NCBI GenBank assembly: GCA_030612345.1
Contig: JAUWOB010000018.1
Span: forward strand, 1 to 10,240
Direction of reading: 5' to 3'
DNA length: 10,240 bases
DNA from: Dehalococcoidia bacterium
Lineage (GTDB): Bacteria; Chloroflexota; Dehalococcoidia; GIF9; AB-539-J10
The notes under the pieces were generated by a model. The model did not search any database. It saw only the letters and a list, made by a program, of their open reading frames with translations, and was not told the origin of the DNA. Position numbers and translations under genes: made by a program. This document shows positions 7,203 through 10,240 of this stretch, piece by piece. How positions within the stretch are numbered: position 1 is the first letter of the stretch; every line of letters begins with the position of its first letter.

Positions 7203-7781
7203 TCAGTAGTTCTCAGCCAGAAGTTCGTAGTATGCCTGCGGATGCTTGCATGCCGGACATACTTTAGGAGCCTCCGGACCTTCGTGGATATAGCCGCAGT
7301 TAGTGCAATGCCACTTTACGGGGGCTGCCCTCTTAAATACCTCACCCTTCGACACATTCAAGGCAAGCTTCCGGTATCGTTTCTCGTGAAACTCCTCCAC
7401 CTCGGCAATCTCCTTGAATGAAGCTGCTATCTCCTCAAAACCTTCCTGCCTTGCCACCTTCTTCATGTCAGCGTAAAGCTTACTCCATTCCAGTTTCTCC
7501 CCATCCGCCGCAGCTTCGAGATTCGTCTTTGTATCTCCAATGATTCCCGCAGGGTAGGCCGCTACGATTTCTACGTCGCCGCCTTCCAGATATTTAAAGA
7601 AAACCTCGGCGTGTTCCTTCTCATTACCCGCGGTTTCTATGAATATATTGGCAATCTGCTCATAACCCTCTTTGCGCGCAACGCTGGCAAAGAAGGTATA
7701 GCGGTTCCTAGCCTGGGATTCTCCGGCAAAAGCCGCAAGAAGGTTCTTTTCTGTTCGGGTACCTTTCAATGATTTGGCCAT
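7203..7781 (-). CDS. rbr: Rubrerythrin
   Basis: The 192-residue product has the classical rubrerythrin layout. A ferritin-like four-helix di-iron domain covers about 10-145, with Glu21 (FAGESQARNRY) and the two ExxH motifs Glu54/His57 (GNEKEHAEVF) and Glu129/His132 (EVEEFHEKRY). A C-terminal rubredoxin-type iron site follows, with Cys159, Cys162, Cys175 and Cys178 (WHCTNCGYIHEGPEAPKVCP). Rubrerythrins reduce hydrogen peroxide to water in the cytoplasm of anaerobes, taking electrons from rubredoxin-like carriers. ATG 7781 follows the SD AGGAGGA. It begins 12 bases after the desulforedoxin-like gene, whose stop codon touches this SD, so the two are almost surely cotranscribed and probably translationally coupled. 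It ends with TGA. Confidence 0.96.
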   Translation of the reverse strand: MAKSLKGTRTEKNLLAAFAGESQARNRYTFFASVARKEGYEQIANIFIETAGNEKEHAEVFFKYLEGGDVEIVAAYPAGIIGDTKTNLEAAADGEKLEWSKLYADMKKVARQEGFEEIAASFKEIAEVEEFHEKRYRKLALNVSKGEVFKRAAPVKWHCTNCGYIHEGPEAPKVCPACKHPQAYYELLAENY

Positions 7782-7793
7782 CTGATTGTCCTC

Positions 7794-7919
7794 CTATTTC
7801 TCGATCTTTTTCATAGGTTCGCCACAGCACACCAGTGTGCCACCACCCACCTTAGTGAGCGTAATCTCATTTCCGCAGATGTTGCACCTGTACTTGTCCC
7901 CTACCTTCATACCTGCCAT
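7794..7919 (-). CDS. Stand-alone desulforedoxin-like iron protein (41 aa)
   Basis: This 41-residue protein consists of a single desulforedoxin (FeS4) domain: Cys12 and Cys15 (YRCNICGNE), then an adjacent pair Cys31-Cys32 (GTLVCCGEPM). The Cx2C plus CC pattern is that of desulforedoxin and of the N-terminal domain of desulfoferrodoxin. The catalytic superoxide reductase domain of desulfoferrodoxin is absent here. One iron bound by four cysteines would make it a small electron carrier, plausibly to rubrerythrin encoded next, though the partner is inferred. The frame is open further upstream to 8003, but ATG 7919 is chosen because GGAGG lies six bases before it and because the domain starts there. 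It lies 35 bases after perR and 12 before rubrerythrin, and ends with TAG. Confidence 0.9.
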   Translation of the reverse strand: MAGMKVGDKYRCNICGNEITLTKVGGGTLVCCGEPMKKIEK

Positions 7920-7954
7920 ACTCCACCTCCTTTTCTGTCTATTCTTTACTAGTG

Positions 7955-8350
7955 CTAGACGCAGGCGCCTGTATGAGTTTCGAGTTTCTGACAATCCAGG
8001 CATACTCCACCCAACTCCAGATGATGCCGCGTTACTCGGAGCCCGGTCCGCCTGGCGATTCTGGCCTCAATTGTAGTATCGATAGGCTCGTCCAGATCCA
8101 GGATTCTTCCGCACCGGTCACAATGGAAGTGGTAGTGCGTCCTAGTGTTGTAGTCAAAACGAGTTCCATCGCCCGACGTGCGAATCTCAGAGACTTCACC
8201 TGCCTCGTTCAGTAGTCTCAGATTGCGGTAGACCGTAGCCAGGCCTATATTGGGCACATCCTTCCTTACCTGTTCGTATATCCACTCGGCCGAGGGATGA
8301 GATGAGGTCTCTCTCAACACCCTGATAATAGCTTCCTTCTGTTTAGACAT
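7955..8350 (-). CDS. perR: Fur-family peroxide-sensing repressor, PerR type
   Basis: The 131-residue product has the Fur fold: a winged-helix DNA-binding part (about 1-65, with the recognition helix in NIGLATVYRNLRLLNEAG) and a dimerisation/metal part. Aligned on Bacillus subtilis PerR by a constant offset of 19, every regulatory ligand is present: His18, Asp66, His72, His74 and Asp85 (B. subtilis 37, 85, 91, 93, 104). So are the four structural zinc cysteines: Cys77, Cys80, Cys117 and Cys120. Asp85, where Fur proteins usually carry Glu, favours PerR over Fur. It should repress peroxide-defence genes when bound to iron or manganese and release them when iron-catalysed oxidation hits the histidines. 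ATG 8350 has a weak SD. It heads the cluster perR, desulforedoxin-like, rubrerythrin, and its promoter carries a likely autoregulatory box. The stop TAG is followed in frame by TAG and TAA. Confidence 0.92.
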   Translation of the reverse strand: MSKQKEAIIRVLRETSSHPSAEWIYEQVRKDVPNIGLATVYRNLRLLNEAGEVSEIRTSGDGTRFDYNTRTHYHFHCDRCGRILDLDEPIDTTIEARIARRTGLRVTRHHLELGGVCLDCQKLETHTGACV

Positions 8351-8378
8351 TCTTTACAGCGCTGCTCGCGTATTAACA

Positions 8379-8398
8379 ATGATAATCACTATTATGAT
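8379..8398. promoter_or_regulatory. Probable PerR (Fur-family) operator
   Basis: An AT-rich imperfect dyad, ATGATAATCACTATTATGAT, has seven of ten symmetric positions matching around the centre. It resembles the Fur/PerR 7-1-7 type box (TGATAAT-N-ATTATCA and relatives) and stands out from its GC-richer surroundings. It covers the -10 and the predicted start of transcription of perR. This is the natural place for an autoregulatory PerR site. I found no second such box before catalase or SOD. Confidence 0.55.
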
Positions 8399-8422
8399 AG
8401 CACATCTGAAATCGCCGGTCAA
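8394..8422 (-). promoter_or_regulatory. Promoter of perR and the rubrerythrin cluster
   Basis: On the minus strand TTGACC (RC of 8417-8422) and TATCAT (RC of 8394-8399) are separated by exactly 17 bases, each one mismatch from consensus. Transcription would start near 8387, leaving a leader of about 37 bases before ATG 8350. The -10 box lies in the Fur/PerR-like dyad, so a bound repressor would block polymerase. Confidence 0.65.
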
Positions 8423-8454
8423 TCAATGCTTGCGCGGCGTAGCATCAACCGGCG
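8413..8454. terminator. Two-part hairpin after pheT, possible terminator
   Basis: CGCCGGT (8413-8419) pairs perfectly with ACCGGCG (8448-8454), and inside it ATGCT (8426-8430) pairs with AGCAT (8441-8445), leaving a 10-base loop. It begins about 46 bases after the pheT stop on the minus strand. The bases that follow (ATTTCAG) are only a weak T-tract. It overlaps the perR -35 box at 8417-8422. It could end pheT transcription. Confidence 0.4.
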
Positions 8455-8499
8455 ACGTTGGCCTGGCTCCTTTGGCAGAGCACGCCTGTCACTCCCCCG

Positions 8500-10240
8500 T
8501 TAGCTGGACCTTCTCAAAGTAGCACCCAGTTCTTGCTGTAGTTTGTCGAGCATCCGCTGCTGCCTTTGATCGACTTCCTCATCAGTCAAGGTACGGGTGG
8601 GCGATTGATATATGATCCTCACGGCAAAAGACTTCTTGCCCTCAGATACTGGGTCGCCACGATAAATATCGAACAGGACTGTCTGCGTTACAAGCGGAGA
8701 ATCCCGTATTATCTCCTCCACGCTTCGATAAGGCACTTGCTCATCCAAGACCAGGGCTATATCCCGGGTTGCCCCCGGAAACCGCGGGACGGACTGGTAT
8801 TCCTTCACCCCGGTGACCTTAGTCAAGAGTTTCTCCAGGTCGATTTCGAGGAGGCAAACAGTCCCTGAAAGCTCAAAGGCTTGCGCAACCCTGGGATGCA
8901 CATCTCCCATGACACCTATCTTGTCATCCTCAACGACGATATCAGCCCCTCTTCCGGGGAACAGAGTTTCATCATCGGCAGCATCAAAACTTGCTTTCAA
9001 CCGCAACCGGTTCATCAAGTTCTCCGCTATGCCCTTACCATCGAAAAACCCGAGCATCTCCCTGTCGCCATGCCAGGACAATTCACTTCTTGGCCCGCAG
9101 AGCACGGCACAGAGCATCTCTCTTTCTTCGGGCAGATCCTTCCCTCTGGCGAAGAAGACCTTGCCGATCTCAAAGAGCCGTATGCCTGCTGCCTCGGATC
9201 TCTGGTTCTGTGAAACTGTGGTCAGAAGGCCGGCCCGCAGACTGGTACGCAGGAATTCCTGTTCCCTCGTCATAGGGTTAGTTACCTTGAGCGGCGGAGC
9301 GTTCAGCTTGAGCCCTGGCGAAAGCTTCTGCAGCTTCTCCAGGCTGATTAAAGAGTAGGTTAGTATCTCTTGAAAGCCAAAGCCGGTCAGCATGTTACAC
9401 AATCTATCCTTAAGATCGCCTCGCTGCTCCGCCACTGAGAGTCTGGACCTTTGTGGCGGCAAAGGAGCGCCAAGCCTCGTGGTGGGAATCTTGTCATAAC
9501 CGATAATGCGGACTACCTCCTCCACCAGATCAGCAGAGCATCCGATGTCGCTGCGCCAATAAGGCACAGACACCGAGATCTGCGCATCTGAAGCGCTCTC
9601 CTGGCGCTCAAAGCCCAGTGCGCTTAACACCTTAGTAGTTTCGCCGGCGCTGATGTTCAAGCCTGAAATGCGCTCCACCTCTCGGGCGCTAAGTGATATG
9701 AGCTTTGGCTCTGATTTCCCCGGGAAAACATCGATTTTACCCCTGGCTGCCTGGCCCCCGGCCAGCTCCAGTAGCAACTGAGTTGCCCGTCTCAAGGGCA
9801 GTAACGGAAGCTCACTGTTGAGTCCTTTGTCGAAACGAATCGAGGCCTCGCTCTGAACCCGAAGATGATTACAGCCTCGGCGAACGGCTGCCTGGTTGAA
9901 ATTGGCTGATTCAATCAAGATAGTGTCAGTCGCGGCTGTAACTTCCGAACCCAAACCACCCATGATGCCGGCTACTGCAACAGCCTGTTCTTTGTCGGCA
10001 ATAACCAGTACATCCGGATTGAGAGTACGCTCTATCCCATCCAACGTTGTTATGGTCTCAGCTTCTCTCGCTCTACGAACGATTATCTGGCTCCCCTTGA
10101 TCCTGCGAAAATCAAAGGCATGTAGTGGCTGGCCATATTCCAGCATGACATAGTTAGTAACATCGACCACATTGTTAATAGGCCGCATGCCGCAGCTATT
10201 CAGACGCTGTTGCAGCCAATCCGGGGATGGAGTTATGTTG
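8500..10240 (-). CDS. pheT: Phenylalanyl-tRNA synthetase beta subunit (5' part outside window)
   Basis: The frame ends at TAA 8500 and is open to the right edge, giving about 579 visible residues of the usual ~800. In order: the B3/B4 editing region starting [19 protein letters not shown] and continuing [20 protein letters not shown], with [14 protein letters not shown] and [10 protein letters not shown]; the B5 domain with [20 protein letters not shown]; the catalytic-like core ([30 protein letters not shown]); and the C-terminal FDX-ACB anticodon-binding domain ([20 protein letters not shown] to the end). PheT joins PheS in an alpha2-beta2 enzyme that charges tRNA-Phe and edits Tyr-tRNA-Phe. 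The ATG at 10188 is internal: in-frame codons before it are clearly family sequence, so the true start lies outside the window. pheS would be expected upstream, also outside. Confidence 0.97.
   Translation of the reverse strand, partial: NITPSPDWLQQRLNSCGMRPINNVVDVTNYVMLEYGQPLHAFDFRRIKGSQIIVRRAREAETITTLDGIERTLNPDVLVIADKEQAVAVAGIMGGLGSEVTAATDTILIESANFNQAAVRRGCNHLRVQSEASIRFDKGLNSELPLLPLRRATQLLLELAGGQAARGKIDVFPGKSEPKLISLSAREVERISGLNISAGETTKVLSALGFERQESASDAQISVSVPYWRSDIGCSADLVEEVVRIIGYDKIPTTRLGAPLPPQRSRLSVAEQRGDLKDRLCNMLTGFGFQEILTYSLISLEKLQKLSPGLKLNAPPLKVTNPMTREQEFLRTSLRAGLLTTVSQNQRSEAAGIRLFEIGKVFFARGKDLPEEREMLCAVLCGPRSELSWHGDREMLGFFDGKGIAENLMNRLRLKASFDAADDETLFPGRGADIVVEDDKIGVMGDVHPRVAQAFELSGTVCLLEIDLEKLLTKVTGVKEYQSVPRFPGATRDIALVLDEQVPYRSVEEIIRDSPLVTQTVLFDIYRGDPVSEGKKSFAVRIIYQSPTRTLTDEEVDQRQQRMLDKLQQELGATLRRSS

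Noticed and set aside
8813..9358. Open frame of 181 codons on the plus strand inside pheT
   Set aside because: It is antisense to well-conserved pheT sequence, and the Ser/Pro-rich product looks like a reverse-frame shadow.
1..10240. CRISPR array, mobile element, tRNA or rRNA
   Set aside because: I saw no regularly spaced direct repeats, transposase motifs, terminal inverted repeats, or tRNA-like or rRNA-like conserved sequence on either strand.

Overview
The window looks like chromosomal DNA of a bacterium that lives mostly without oxygen but is equipped to survive exposure to it. A PerR regulator, a one-domain desulforedoxin-type protein, a rubrerythrin, a catalase and an iron superoxide dismutase lie consecutively on the minus strand. 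The protein families and their style recall Chloroflexota, perhaps Dehalococcoidia, but this is an impression from recalled relatives and is not proven by the sequence. Every supported gene except one methyltransferase-like gene is on the minus strand. I see no CRISPR array, insertion sequence, tRNA or rRNA.

From right to left, which is the direction of transcription: 10240-8500 is most of pheT (phenylalanyl-tRNA synthetase beta subunit), cut by the window edge. Next come a hairpin and a near-consensus sigma70-type promoter whose -10 box lies inside an imperfect Fur/PerR-like dyad. They precede perR (8350-7955), a 41-residue desulforedoxin-like gene (7919-7794) and rubrerythrin (7781-7203). 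After a 183-base gap follow catalase (7019-5583) and Fe-SOD (5476-4898). Directly behind the SOD stop is a headless C-terminal remnant of an AhpC/TSA-type peroxiredoxin (about 4902-4687). The likely logic is that PerR senses peroxide and derepresses itself and the downstream detoxification genes: SOD makes peroxide from superoxide, catalase and rubrerythrin remove peroxide, and the desulforedoxin-like protein probably carries electrons.

The middle (4550-2502) is a YyaL/SPATA20-type thioredoxin-fold protein. Its frame is broken by a single in-frame TAG at 2769-2771, after which the family's C-terminal tail continues in the same frame for 88 codons. A strong promoter then drives a TspO/MBR-family membrane protein (2406-1615).

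The left part holds a plus-strand isoprenylcysteine-methyltransferase-like gene that seems to lack its N-terminal membrane part (1062-1520). It also holds a minus-strand membrane protein with a probable PH-like domain (733-296), whose natural start appears to be ACG or a lost ATG, a doubtful small ORF, and the first 20 codons of a gene leaving the window.

The most notable theme is apparent lesions in otherwise well-preserved genes: an amber codon, a beheaded peroxiredoxin, a missing ATG and a short methyltransferase. They could be real decay, unusual translation or consensus errors, and reads or close relatives would separate these. I found no clearly new multi-gene system.
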